Shown here: in pieces, positions 36,551 to 43,806 of the stretch
How positions within the stretch are numbered: position 1 is the first letter of the stretch
Layout of the letters: the number at the start of each line of letters is the position of its first letter
DNA from: CAZCAQ01 sp964496905
GTDB lineage: Bacteria > Patescibacteriota > WWE3 > UBA101185 > UBA10185
Length of the DNA: 64,000 nucleotides
Direction of reading: 5' to 3'
Assembly: GCA_964496905.1 (NCBI GenBank)
Contig: CAZCAQ010000003.1
Location: 16,706 to 80,705, forward strand
The notes under the pieces: generated by a model
Databases searched by the model: none
The model's input: the letters and a program-made list of their open reading frames with translations, nothing else
Told to the model about the DNA's origin: nothing
Program-made: the position numbers and the translations under genes

Positions 36551-37765
36551 TTAGTACCGCAAAAAACTGCTGATTTTTCCTCTGGTGCGATCTGCGCGTA
36601 ATGTATCGGCGGTTATAACAGTAAATTCCCCAAAAGCATCATTAATTGAGTCTTTAGTTTTAATAATTTTCTCAGTTTTAACATGGTCCGAAAACAAATC
36701 CAAAGTACGTCCTTTATTTTCCACAAGGTTTGAAATGGAAATACCTACAAGGCGTGTTTCTTTGTTCCACCGCATTTGCTTTATTAGATCGCATCCTGCT
36801 TCGTAAATTTCGGTTTCGCTGTCGGTTGGAAGAAGAAGGGTAGTCCGGTTGCCCGACCAAGCTCTATTGGAATCTCGCAGGCTTACATGGATCGTTTTCC
36901 CCTTCATTTCATAGCGACGCATGCGGCGCGCTGCCATTTCGCACAATCTATGTAGGTTTTTTTTAATTACGCGAGGATCTTTTGTATTTTGAGACAGTGT
37001 ATGCTGATGGCCTATGGATTTTGGTTTTTCGCGTTTGTAGTTTAGTCCGCTTACTGCAATATCTCCTTTGCCAAAACTGGCTTTTTTTAAAAATCCGCTT
37101 TCGGCTATGCCAAATTCTAGATATAGGTTTTCTATAGGAGTTTTTTGCAAGTCTTCGACGGTAAAAACTCCTAGTTTATTGAGGCGGGCTTCAATGCGTG
37201 GCCCAATTCCGCAAAAATCTCGCAACTTAGTTTTATAAAGTACTTCGGTCAAATTATCTTTATCCACCAAGCACATTCCATTTGGCTTATTTATGTCTGA
37301 AGCAAGCTTTGCCAAAAGCTTGTTAAAGCTAATACCAATAGAACAGGTAATCCACGGGCCAAAAGCGTGGTAAAAATCATTTTTAATAAGGCCTGCCAAG
37401 TTTATAGGATTACTAAAAAATTTGAGAGTATCAGTTACATCAATAAAAGCTTCGTCAATGCTAAAAGGCTCAATTTGATCGGTGTATTTTTGGTAAATTT
37501 GTAGGGTTTGCGCCTGTATATACGAATATTTTGACGCATCTCCCTTAACGGGAATGATTTGCGGGCATATTTTGCGCGCTTCGAACAAAGGCATGCCTGT
37601 TTTTACGCCAAACTTTTTGGCTTCGCGTGAAGCGGCGCAAACCACACCGCGTGATAGTGAGCTTCCCGTTACGCCAATAGGTTTTCCCCGCAAAAAAGGG
37701 TTGGCCTGTTGTTCCACCGAAGCAAAAAAACTGTCAAAATCAATGTGAAAGATAGTTTTTTGCAT
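36551..37765 (-). CDS. dinB: DNA polymerase IV (Y-family, DinB)
   Basis: A 404-aa Y-family polymerase. IFHIDFDSFFASVEQ carries the first catalytic Asp; FSIDEAFIDVT carries the second Asp-Glu pair near residue 103. The helix-hairpin-helix thumb (CGIGPRIEARLNKLGVFT) and the little-finger domain up to residue about 345 are intact; a tail of about 55 residues follows. It does error-prone translesion synthesis. It overlaps by 26 nt the upstream small gene at 37740, and the shared promoter has a candidate LexA site, so SOS induction is expected. Confidence 0.92.
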   Translation of the reverse strand: MQKTIFHIDFDSFFASVEQQANPFLRGKPIGVTGSSLSRGVVCAASREAKKFGVKTGMPLFEARKICPQIIPVKGDASKYSYIQAQTLQIYQKYTDQIEPFSIDEAFIDVTDTLKFFSNPINLAGLIKNDFYHAFGPWITCSIGISFNKLLAKLASDINKPNGMCLVDKDNLTEVLYKTKLRDFCGIGPRIEARLNKLGVFTVEDLQKTPIENLYLEFGIAESGFLKKASFGKGDIAVSGLNYKREKPKSIGHQHTLSQNTKDPRVIKKNLHRLCEMAARRMRRYEMKGKTIHVSLRDSNRAWSGNRTTLLLPTDSETEIYEAGCDLIKQMRWNKETRLVGISISNLVENKGRTLDLFSDHVKTEKIIKTKDSINDAFGEFTVITADTLRADRTRGKISSFLRY

Positions 37766-38045
37766 TTTTTGGCTCGTTTAGGCTTTTATCCTTTCTAAAG
37801 CCTTCAAAGAAAATTTCGTCCAATTGCCAAGTAAGGTCTTGAGTATTAAAAGTTATGTTAAATGCTTCTTTTTCAGTGGAAACGGCAAAATGCACCATTT
37901 GGGCCTTTCCTTGGTGAGAGATGTGCGTAAAGTTAACTTCGCTTATTTTGAATTTTTTGCCTCGCCAAGTGATTAAAAGGGGAATAGGGCGTCTAGCCGT
38001 AAAGTGAACTATGGCTTCGATTTGTTCGTTAATCTTTTCAAACAC
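37740..38045 (-). CDS. Small protein upstream of dinB (DUF6504-like)
   Basis: A 101-aa soluble protein. The segment FTARRPIPLLITWRGKKFKI resembles the DUF6504 proteins that sit beside Y-family polymerase genes in Actinobacteria and others, but I am only moderately sure. The rest (EVNFTHISHQGKAQMVHFAV and NTQDLTWQLDEIFFEG) fits a small beta-sheet fold. GTG start at 38045 comes 6 nt after a -10 hexamer, so the mRNA would be leaderless. Co-transcribed with dinB by overlap (37740-37765) and thus likely SOS-induced. A polymerase accessory role is inference. Confidence 0.6.
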   Translation of the reverse strand: MFEKINEQIEAIVHFTARRPIPLLITWRGKKFKISEVNFTHISHQGKAQMVHFAVSTEKEAFNITFNTQDLTWQLDEIFFEGFRKDKSLNEPKNAKNYLSH

Positions 38046-38080
38046 CCCTTATATATAGCCGAAGTAAACCCGAAAGTCAA
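38046..38080 (-). promoter_or_regulatory. dinB operon promoter with candidate LexA operator
   Basis: On the - strand: TTGACT (38080-38075), 17 nt, TATATA (38057-38052), 6 nt, GTG 38045. The 17-nt spacer holds CGAA (38060-38063), 7 nt, CGAA (38071-38074) read on the + strand. The same CGAA-N7-CGAA unit fills the spacer of the lexA promoter. Confidence 0.6.
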
Positions 38081-38149
38081 TCGGATTTCAGCGTGAAATC
38101 GATTTTTCTGTTAATAATTCTAGTGTGTCAGAAATATTTGACCGATGGT

Positions 38150-38206
38150 TAAAAAAGGGAAGGTAAGTTGTAGTGTCTCCTTAAAGAAAACCTTACAGCT
38201 TACCTT
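38150..38206 (-). terminator. Intrinsic terminator of the 64-aa gene
   Basis: Arms at 38194-38206 and 38160-38172 (AAGGTAAG(C/T)TGTA) pair over about 12-13 nt with a loop of 21 nt; on the - strand the right arm is followed by CCCTTTTTTAACC, a typical uridine tract. Confidence 0.7.
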
Positions 38207-38223
38207 TGGATTCAGTTGCCGAC

Positions 38224-38418
38224 CTATTTGAGTTTCTTCACCCGCGCCTTAAACTGTCTCTTCTCTGGGTCGAATACGAAATCGTATAGTACATCGCCGC
38301 CAGATCCTGAAACACTAAATGTCGCATACGGCACGTCTGGTGGAGTTTTTGCTACTAACGCATTTAGGGTTGCTAGTTGTTTCGCAACCGCCGGTTCAAT
38401 TTGCTCAACTTGTGACAT
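38224..38418 (-). CDS. 64-aa orphan protein with an attenuator-like leader
   Basis: ATG 38418 is chosen because GAGGAG (38430-38425) lies 6 nt upstream; a longer frame starting at 38484 would lack that support. The protein begins MSQVEQIEPAVAKQLATLNA and ends VFDPEKRQFKARVKKLK: one short helix, then a glycine-serine bend (VSGSGGDVLYDF) and a basic C-terminus. No family recognised. The gene has its own promoter, a 15-bp palindrome in the promoter spacer, a leader hairpin followed by U6, and a terminator. It is a compact, regulated single-gene unit; its job is unknown. Confidence 0.65.
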   Translation of the reverse strand: MSQVEQIEPAVAKQLATLNALVAKTPPDVPYATFSVSGSGGDVLYDFVFDPEKRQFKARVKKLK

Positions 38419-38424
38419 TACCCA

Positions 38425-38509
38425 CTCCTCTAGAAAAAATCTCACTATTTCGCATAGTGGCGACTCGTAGAATAGTTGTAACATAACACTGCACGTTCTG
38501 CAGAGTCAA
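38425..38509 (-). promoter_or_regulatory. Promoter, palindrome and leader hairpin of the 64-aa gene
   Basis: On the - strand: TTGACT (38509-38504), 18 nt, TATGTT (38485-38480). The spacer contains the palindrome CTGCA-CGTTC-TGCAG (38489-38503). The predicted leader of about 55 nt has hairpin CACTAT-GCGAA-ATAGTG (38459-38443) followed by AGATTTTTTCTA just before the SD, which resembles an intrinsic terminator placed as an attenuator. Confidence 0.5.
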
Positions 38510-38550
38510 TAGTAGTTTATCTAACCGCGCTGAGTATTCTTTACACTATG

Positions 38551-38587
38551 TTGACAAAATCCCCCTCTAAACTACAATGAAAAAGCT
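38551..38587 (+). promoter_or_regulatory. glyQS promoter, very short leader
   Basis: TTGACA (6 of 6) at 38551-38556, 16 nt, TACAAT at 38573-38578, then 9 nt to ATG 38588; leader at most a few nt. Confidence 0.65.
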
Positions 38588-39991
38588 ATGGATAGCCAAA
38601 AAGACGCTGAAACCATTCAAAAAGTACCAACCCTACAAGACATAGTTTCTTTATGCAAAAGACGAGGGTTTATTTTTCAAAGCTCCGAGATTTACGGCGG
38701 TCTTGTTAGCACTTATGATTACGGTCCACTTGGGGTAGAACTACTCCGCAATATAACCAATTCTTGGTGGAAAAACTTTGTAACAAATCGCTCTGACATG
38801 GTAGGGCTTGATACCGCGATCTTTATGTCACCCAAGGTTTGGGAGGCTTCTGGGCATACTCAGAGCTTTGCAGACATAATGATTGACTGTAAAGACTGCC
38901 AGCTAAGAACCCGTGTTGACCACTTAATTGAGGACTTTTTAGAAAATGCACAAAAAGCGGAAAAAGTTGAAGGGCGCAGCATTGAGGAGCTTTCATCCAT
39001 TATTGAACAAGAACACATTAAATGTCCAAATTGTGGAAAGTTCAATTGGACAGAACCCCGCAAGTTTAATCAGCTTTTTGAAACAAAAATAGGTATTTTG
39101 GAAAGTTCAGGCGAAAAAACCTATTTACGTGGAGAAATAGCTCAAGGAATGTTTGTAAACTTTAAAAATGTACTAGAAACTATGCGTCCAAAACTTCCAT
39201 TTGGTATTGCTCAGTCTGGAAAGGCTTTCCGCAACGAAATAACGTTAGGTAACTTTATTTTCCGCAACTTAGAATTTAATTTGGCTGAGTTTGAATACTT
39301 TTTTAACCAAGAAACGCAAAATTGGGAAGAACTGTTTGATTATTGGAAAGCCGAAATGTATAAGTGGATTACATCTCTAGGAATTAATCAAGAAAAACTA
39401 CGTTGGCGCTTACACACGGACGAAGAGCGCTCTTTTTATTCAACCAAAACCGAAGATCTTGATTTTGAGTTTCCATTTGGCTCTAAAGAAATGTTTGGGT
39501 TAGCTTATCGCACTGACTACGACCTAAAAAATCACATGGAAAAATCAGGCCAAGATATGCGTTACATGGATCCAAATACTGGTGAAAAATACATTCCATA
39601 TGTAATCGAGCCTACCTTTGGTATAAATCGCGTCTTTTTAGCGTTACTTTGTAATGGTTATACAATGGATGGAGAACGACTGGTCTTAAAGCTACATCCA
39701 TCGGTTGCACCTTACAGAGCTGCAGTTTTTCCACTCGTAAAGAATAAGCCAGAATTAGTAGAAAAAGCACGTGGGATTTACGAAGAGCTGCGTGAAAACT
39801 TTTCTGTGGATTGGGATGACCGTGGAAACATTGGGAAGCGATACCTTTCTCAGGATGAAATTGGAACCCCATATTGTATAACTGTTGATTATCAAACTTT
39901 AGAAGACGAAACAGTTACAGTTCGCGATCGTGATACAACTCACCAAGACCGTATTAAAATTGCCGACCTCAAGAATTTTATTCTTAGGTAA
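38588..39991 (+). CDS. glyQS: Glycyl-tRNA synthetase, class II dimeric type
   Basis: A 467-aa enzyme that charges tRNA-Gly. N-terminal motif: GFIFQSSEIYGGLVSTYDYG and GPLGVELLRN (motif 1 region). A zinc-like insertion holds CKDC and CPNCGKF. Motif 2: QSGKAFRNEITLGNFIFRNL; motif 3: PYVIEPTFGINRVFLALL. The C-terminal anticodon domain is PYRAAVFPLVKNKPELVEKA onward. This is the archaeal/eukaryal-like alpha2 form, not the alpha2beta2 GlyQ/GlyS pair. The symbol glyS is also used for it. Length is normal for the short bacterial form. Confidence 0.92.
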   Translation: MDSQKDAETIQKVPTLQDIVSLCKRRGFIFQSSEIYGGLVSTYDYGPLGVELLRNITNSWWKNFVTNRSDMVGLDTAIFMSPKVWEASGHTQSFADIMIDCKDCQLRTRVDHLIEDFLENAQKAEKVEGRSIEELSSIIEQEHIKCPNCGKFNWTEPRKFNQLFETKIGILESSGEKTYLRGEIAQGMFVNFKNVLETMRPKLPFGIAQSGKAFRNEITLGNFIFRNLEFNLAEFEYFFNQETQNWEELFDYWKAEMYKWITSLGINQEKLRWRLHTDEERSFYSTKTEDLDFEFPFGSKEMFGLAYRTDYDLKNHMEKSGQDMRYMDPNTGEKYIPYVIEPTFGINRVFLALLCNGYTMDGERLVLKLHPSVAPYRAAVFPLVKNKPELVEKARGIYEELRENFSVDWDDRGNIGKRYLSQDEIGTPYCITVDYQTLEDETVTVRDRDTTHQDRIKIADLKNFILR

Positions 39992-40011
39992 TTAAACCTT
40001 GGAGACAATCC

Positions 40012-41397
40012 ATGCAAAGTATCGTCGCTCAAGCGCAAGAATTTTCTAAAACTTATCACAAAAAAACCACTAGACTTAATGGTGAAAATTATTATGTTCA
40101 CTGCAAACATGTTGCAGAGATTCTAGAATCTCAAAGGCTGGTTAATGAAAATATTTTAGCTGCAGCTTATTTGCATGAAGCCGTAAAAGATAATCCTAAA
40201 ATTTTGGATGAAATAAGCAAGCAGTTTAATAAAAACGTTTTTGATATTTTGCGTGTATATAATGAAATTTCCGACAAGCATTTGCGTATTCAAGAGGCTG
40301 ATCCGCATCAAGTGGAAAATACAATTAAAACGTTGTTAAATTTATCTTTAAATACTTCAGTACTATCTTTGCGTTTAGCTGATAAAGTAGAAAACCTTAG
40401 AACTTCTGGTGTTTTTACTACTGATGAGCGGAAATCCATTGCTCTGCGTGCTACATTACTTTATGCGCCATTATCGCGTTTTTTAAATTTAGGTAAGTTT
40501 GTCAGAGATTTGGACGATACAAGTTTTAAGATTTTGTCACCTCAGCAATATGCGCAGCTAAATACTAAACTTATTGAACTTGAACAAGATGTTAAAGCCT
40601 TTTTTGAAGAGGCAAATGTGTTTTTAAAAGAAATTTTGGTAGAACAAGGTGTATCTGCAGATATTCATTACCGTATGAAAGGTATTTACTCAACTTTTAA
40701 AAAGCTTAAAAAGTATGACGCATCTTATGAGCACGCTTTTAAAAGCATTCCTGATGTTGTAGCATTTAGAGTCTTGGTGAATGATGTGGAACACTGCTAC
40801 AAAGTCTTGGAAACTCTTAACTCTATTTGGGATCTAAATGAACATCACTTTTCAGATTGGATTAGCAATCCAAAACCAAATGGGTATAAATCAATCCACG
40901 CAGTTTATAACGTTACCGAAAAATTTTTGGCTGAATTTCAAATAAAAACTCACGAAATGCACGACTTTAACGAATTTGGAGGCGCTTCGCACGCAATTTA
41001 TAAATTAGGTGACAATTTTAAAAAACTGCTTGATGAAGATCCAACAATTTTAGAAAAACTATCTGCCAAAGACGCCATAGCTAATTTAGCCGACTTTAGT
41101 TCCAAGCCAATTGGAAAAAAGATTTATGTCTTTACTCCAAAACAAGACATTATTGAGCTTCCCCTTGGTGCCACTGTTATTGATTTTGCTTATGCGGTAC
41201 ACGAACATGTTGGAAGAGATTTTGTTGGCGCGCAGGTAAATGGTTCTATTGCTCGAGCAAATACTGTTTTAAATGATGGAGATTCTATTGAGATTAAGTT
41301 TTCCAAAAAGCCAAAGTTACCCAGCAGGGATTGGCTGGATTTTGTCGTTACGCCCAAGGCGAAAGGGTATATTAAGAAGGAATTACGGCTGAAGTAG
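40012..41397 (+). CDS. Rel/SpoT-family (p)ppGpp enzyme, probably synthetase-only
   Basis: A 461-aa protein with HD domain (about 1-180), RelA/SpoT synthetase domain (about 225-330; IPDVVAFRVLV, FSDWISNPKPNGYKSIHAVY, EFQIKTHEMHDFNEFGGASH) and a TGS domain (about 370-435; VFTPKQDIIELPLGATVIDF). It lacks the C-terminal ACT/helical regions of full-length Rel. The hydrolase motif that should read HDxxED is H55-E56-A57-V58-K59-D60, so the metal-binding Asp and the catalytic Glu are both changed. I predict a pppGpp synthetase with little or no hydrolase. SD: TTGGAGA at 40000-40006. It follows glyQS by 20 nt. Confidence 0.85.
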   Translation: MQSIVAQAQEFSKTYHKKTTRLNGENYYVHCKHVAEILESQRLVNENILAAAYLHEAVKDNPKILDEISKQFNKNVFDILRVYNEISDKHLRIQEADPHQVENTIKTLLNLSLNTSVLSLRLADKVENLRTSGVFTTDERKSIALRATLLYAPLSRFLNLGKFVRDLDDTSFKILSPQQYAQLNTKLIELEQDVKAFFEEANVFLKEILVEQGVSADIHYRMKGIYSTFKKLKKYDASYEHAFKSIPDVVAFRVLVNDVEHCYKVLETLNSIWDLNEHHFSDWISNPKPNGYKSIHAVYNVTEKFLAEFQIKTHEMHDFNEFGGASHAIYKLGDNFKKLLDEDPTILEKLSAKDAIANLADFSSKPIGKKIYVFTPKQDIIELPLGATVIDFAYAVHEHVGRDFVGAQVNGSIARANTVLNDGDSIEIKFSKKPKLPSRDWLDFVVTPKAKGYIKKELRLK

Positions 41398-41403
41398 TGG
41401 TTT

Positions 41404-41432
41404 TTGACTCAATCAGTGGCCTATAGTATAAT
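41404..41432 (+). promoter_or_regulatory. Strong promoter of the small exported-protein gene
   Basis: TTGACT at 41404-41409, 17 nt, TATAAT at 41427-41432; leader about 29 nt with AAGGAGG at 41456-41462, 5 nt before ATG 41468. The gene has a full leader, unlike many neighbours. Confidence 0.7.
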
Positions 41433-41467
41433 TAACGCATTGAAATCTTAAGGCCAAGGAGGAAACA

Positions 41468-41875
41468 ATGGCCACCTTTGTGTTTGTGGTTTTATTTGGG
41501 GTTTTGTCCAGTTGCGGATCCGTTGCTGCGCAAGCTGTACCGACCGTGCAACCAATACAGCCTGTGTTTGATCCAACACCGACCCCTGCCCCTCCCGACG
41601 GTGGTGTATACATAGTCAGTGGCGATGTGTTTTCAATTGGTTTTGGTCCTTATACGTATAGTTCTTTGTATTGGGAGCAGGACGGAACCAACCCTGGTGT
41701 ATACGGTAGTGCTAACTTGGTTACAATACCCTGTGGTGAATACTTTGGCGTATTTGTGGTAGGTACTTATGGTAGCCGAGCAACTTGTGCCGAGGCTATA
41801 GTACGGGTTTATTCAGAAAGTGGCATGGTTTATGCAGTACGGAATAAATCATTAAATGTTACTATTCTGAAGTGA
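41468..41875 (+). CDS. Small exported protein, possible lipoprotein
   Basis: A 135-aa protein. The N-terminal hydrophobic segment (FVFVVLFGVLSSCGSVAAQA) is a signal sequence: LSSC at residues 13-16 fits a lipobox, but AAQA could also be a signal peptidase I site. The 20-residue segment after it is rich in Pro, Gln and Thr (QAVPTVQPIQPVFDPTPTPA), a typical spacer. The rest contains two Cys (VTIPCGEYFG and SRATCAEA), which could form a disulfide. No family recognised. It has a consensus promoter and perfect SD, so it is probably well expressed. Confidence 0.65.
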   Translation: MATFVFVVLFGVLSSCGSVAAQAVPTVQPIQPVFDPTPTPAPPDGGVYIVSGDVFSIGFGPYTYSSLYWEQDGTNPGVYGSANLVTIPCGEYFGVFVVGTYGSRATCAEAIVRVYSESGMVYAVRNKSLNVTILK

Positions 41876-41899
41876 CCTGTTCAGCTCTTAGTTTCGTTC

Positions 41900-41971
41900 T
41901 CGACATATGTCGAACGATCCTTTGAGCTTGACCCAAAAATATAATCTCTATGTTTTTAGGCCAGGCTCAAA
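41900..41971. repeat. Palindrome and stem-loop downstream of the 135-aa gene
   Basis: TCGACATATGTCGA (41900-41913) is a perfect 14-bp palindrome. TTTGAGCTTGACC (41921-41933) pairs with GGCCAGGCTCAAA (41959-41971) at 11 of 13 positions. No uridine tract follows on either strand, so it is not a clear terminator. Confidence 0.45.
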
Positions 41972-42040
41972 AAACACTCTTCCATTTTTTATTTAGCATC
42001 AAATTTCCCTTTGCATTCAACCTTTCGGGTATTATTTGTG

Positions 42041-42115
42041 TTGACGTCAGTCCATAAATGGTGTTTTATGGTAGGTAATGGTGAAGATTGGTGAAATCCC
42101 AAGTTACATTACACT
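42041..42115 (+). promoter_or_regulatory. mraZ control region with four 10-bp direct repeats
   Basis: Units ATGGTGTTTT, ATGGTAGGTA, ATGGTGAAGA and TTGGTGAAAT follow each other exactly at 42058-42097. MraZ proteins bind tandem repeats with one-turn spacing upstream of their own operon, so this is a likely autoregulatory box. Candidate promoter elements are TTGACG (42041-42046) and TTGGTG (42088-42093) with TACACT (42110-42115); the second would put the last repeat on the -35. Confidence 0.65.
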
Positions 42116-42133
42116 GCCTTGTCTCAGAAGCAT

Positions 42134-42553
42134 ATGAAAATGTTTCTGGGGGAATATTTTCCCAATGTTACAAACGGATCTCGCCTAGCTTTACCAAAAA
42201 AACTTCGTGATCAAATTACGGGAGATGAAGTAATTTTATCCCGTGGCTTTGAAAAGTGCATTTTTTTGTACGACCGCTCAGATTGGATGAGTGAAGCGGT
42301 CAAGCAGGTTGATAATCCAATAAGCGATCCAAAAACCAGAGAACTAAAGCGTTACATGTATTCGGCAGCTGCGGAATCTAATATTGACTCGCAAGGTCGA
42401 ATTGTTATTCCGACAAGTTTAAAAGATTACGCGCACATTGATTCAAAAGTTTGCGTAATTGGCGCAGGCGATCACGTTGAAATCTGGGATCTAGATGCTT
42501 GGAACACCCACCTACAAAAACTATCTGAAAGTTTTGCCCAGTCAGGGGAATAA
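42134..42553 (+). CDS. mraZ: Transcriptional regulator MraZ
   Basis: About 139 aa from ATG 42134; a TTG frame extension to 42119 adds five non-conserved residues. Two AbrB-like swapped-hairpin repeats are visible: MFLGEYFPNVTNGSRLALPKKL near the N-terminus and ESNIDSQGRIVIPTSLKD near residue 85. MraZ is a DNA-binding regulator at the head of division/cell-wall operons. The direct repeats upstream suggest autoregulation. It overlaps rsmH by 1 nt (TAATG). Confidence 0.92.
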   Translation: MKMFLGEYFPNVTNGSRLALPKKLRDQITGDEVILSRGFEKCIFLYDRSDWMSEAVKQVDNPISDPKTRELKRYMYSAAAESNIDSQGRIVIPTSLKDYAHIDSKVCVIGAGDHVEIWDLDAWNTHLQKLSESFAQSGE

Positions 42554-43461
42554 TGCAGTATCACGAACCAGTTCTGTTAAATGAGGTTTTAGACTTTTTG
42601 CACGTTGAAAACGGAAAAAAATATATTGACGCAACTTTAGGCGATGGCGGACACACCTTAGAAATTCTAAAAAGAGGCGGAAAAGTTTTGGGCATTGATT
42701 ACAGCCAAGTTAGCCTAGAAAACGCTACAAAGCGAATAAAGGCCGAAAAACTTGAAGAAAACTTTATACCTGCCTTTGGAAATTTTGATCAAATTTACGA
42801 AATTGCTCAAAAAAACGATTTTGCCGACATTAGCGGGATTTTATTCGATTTAGGCTACAGTTCAACTCAACTTGAAAACGAGCACGGAATGAGTTTTTTA
42901 AACGACGAACCGCTCGACATGAGAATTGATAAAAACCTTGGAGTCACAGCAGCAGACCTAGTAAATGCGCTTTCGGAAAAAGAGCTTGAAAAGTTACTTC
43001 GCGACTATGGCGACGAAAGAATGGCAAAAAAGTTTGCGCACGAAATAGTTAATTACCGTAAGTTAAAGAAAATTGAAACCACAAAGTGTCTTGCAGACAT
43101 CATAAAGGCTTCAGCTCCTTTAAGTTATGATAATTCGCGGATTCACCCTGCAACTCGCAGCTTTATGGCGCTACGAATTGCCGTTAATAACGAACTTGAA
43201 AACCTGAGAAATGCACTGCCTCTGGCTGCACAGCTGCTAGTGGAATCTACGCTGCCTGGCGGGCGAATGTTGGTCATAAGCTTTCATTCGCTTGAGGATT
43301 CCATAGTTAAGTCTTTTGGCAGGTCTGTGCAGCCCGAACTAACCGTTTTAACTAAAAAGCCGGTAGTTCCCTCTGAAAAAGAGGTAAGGGCTAACAGTCG
43401 CGCCAGAAGCGCGAAACTGCGTGTTTTTGAAAAGCAATTAATAGAAACAATTAACAATTAA
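42553..43461 (+). CDS. rsmH: 16S rRNA (cytosine-1402-N4) methyltransferase RsmH
   Basis: A 302-aa enzyme, former name MraW. Markers: YHEPVLLNEVLDFL at the N-terminus, YIDATLGDGGHTLEIL (SAM motif I), GILFDLGYSSTQLE, PLDMRID, RIHPATRSFMALRIAVN and VISFHSLEDSIVKSF. It methylates N4 of C1402 in the ribosomal P-site. It overlaps mraZ by one base, the usual arrangement. The C-terminal VRANSRARSAKLRVFEK is intact. Confidence 0.95.
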   Translation: MQYHEPVLLNEVLDFLHVENGKKYIDATLGDGGHTLEILKRGGKVLGIDYSQVSLENATKRIKAEKLEENFIPAFGNFDQIYEIAQKNDFADISGILFDLGYSSTQLENEHGMSFLNDEPLDMRIDKNLGVTAADLVNALSEKELEKLLRDYGDERMAKKFAHEIVNYRKLKKIETTKCLADIIKASAPLSYDNSRIHPATRSFMALRIAVNNELENLRNALPLAAQLLVESTLPGGRMLVISFHSLEDSIVKSFGRSVQPELTVLTKKPVVPSEKEVRANSRARSAKLRVFEKQLIETINN

Positions 43462-43806
43462 ATGAGAAAAACTTACTGCCAACAAAATAATAAGACCACA
43501 ACAACCATAAGATCTACTTGTCCAAAGAGTAAAGCAATTTTTGCGCTGTGTATGTGTGGTTTTATTGCAAGTCTTTTTTCGCAAGTTGTTGTTTCAAACC
43601 AATATGCGGTAAAAGGGGCTCAACTTGAAACATTACTCTCAAAACAAACAGTGCTAGAAAAAGATATTTATGCGCTTGAACTCAAAATTTCACAACTTTC
43701 ATCACTTTCATATGTTGAAGCGCAAGCTAAACGCCAAGGATTTACTCAAGCAGGCAGTGAAGTGGTTTACCTCCAAAATCCTTCGTTTGCACTTAATCTT
43801 AGATGA
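43462..43806 (+). CDS. FtsL-like division protein
   Basis: A 114-aa small membrane protein: basic N-terminus (about 28 residues), one helix (IFALCMCGFIASLFSQVVV, about residues 29-47), then a periplasm-facing coiled coil (QLETLLSKQTVLEKDIYALE). The order mraZ-rsmH-this-ftsI is the position of ftsL in dcw clusters, and length and topology agree, but FtsL proteins share little sequence. It would join the FtsQLB-FtsW-FtsI complex. Overlaps the ftsI start by 4 nt. Confidence 0.75.
   Translation: MRKTYCQQNNKTTTTIRSTCPKSKAIFALCMCGFIASLFSQVVVSNQYAVKGAQLETLLSKQTVLEKDIYALELKISQLSSLSYVEAQAKRQGFTQAGSEVVYLQNPSFALNLR

Noticed and set aside
41876..42040. Possible SRP or other small RNA
   Set aside because: Has stem-loops but none of the conserved SRP loop sequences, and no promoter/terminator pair.
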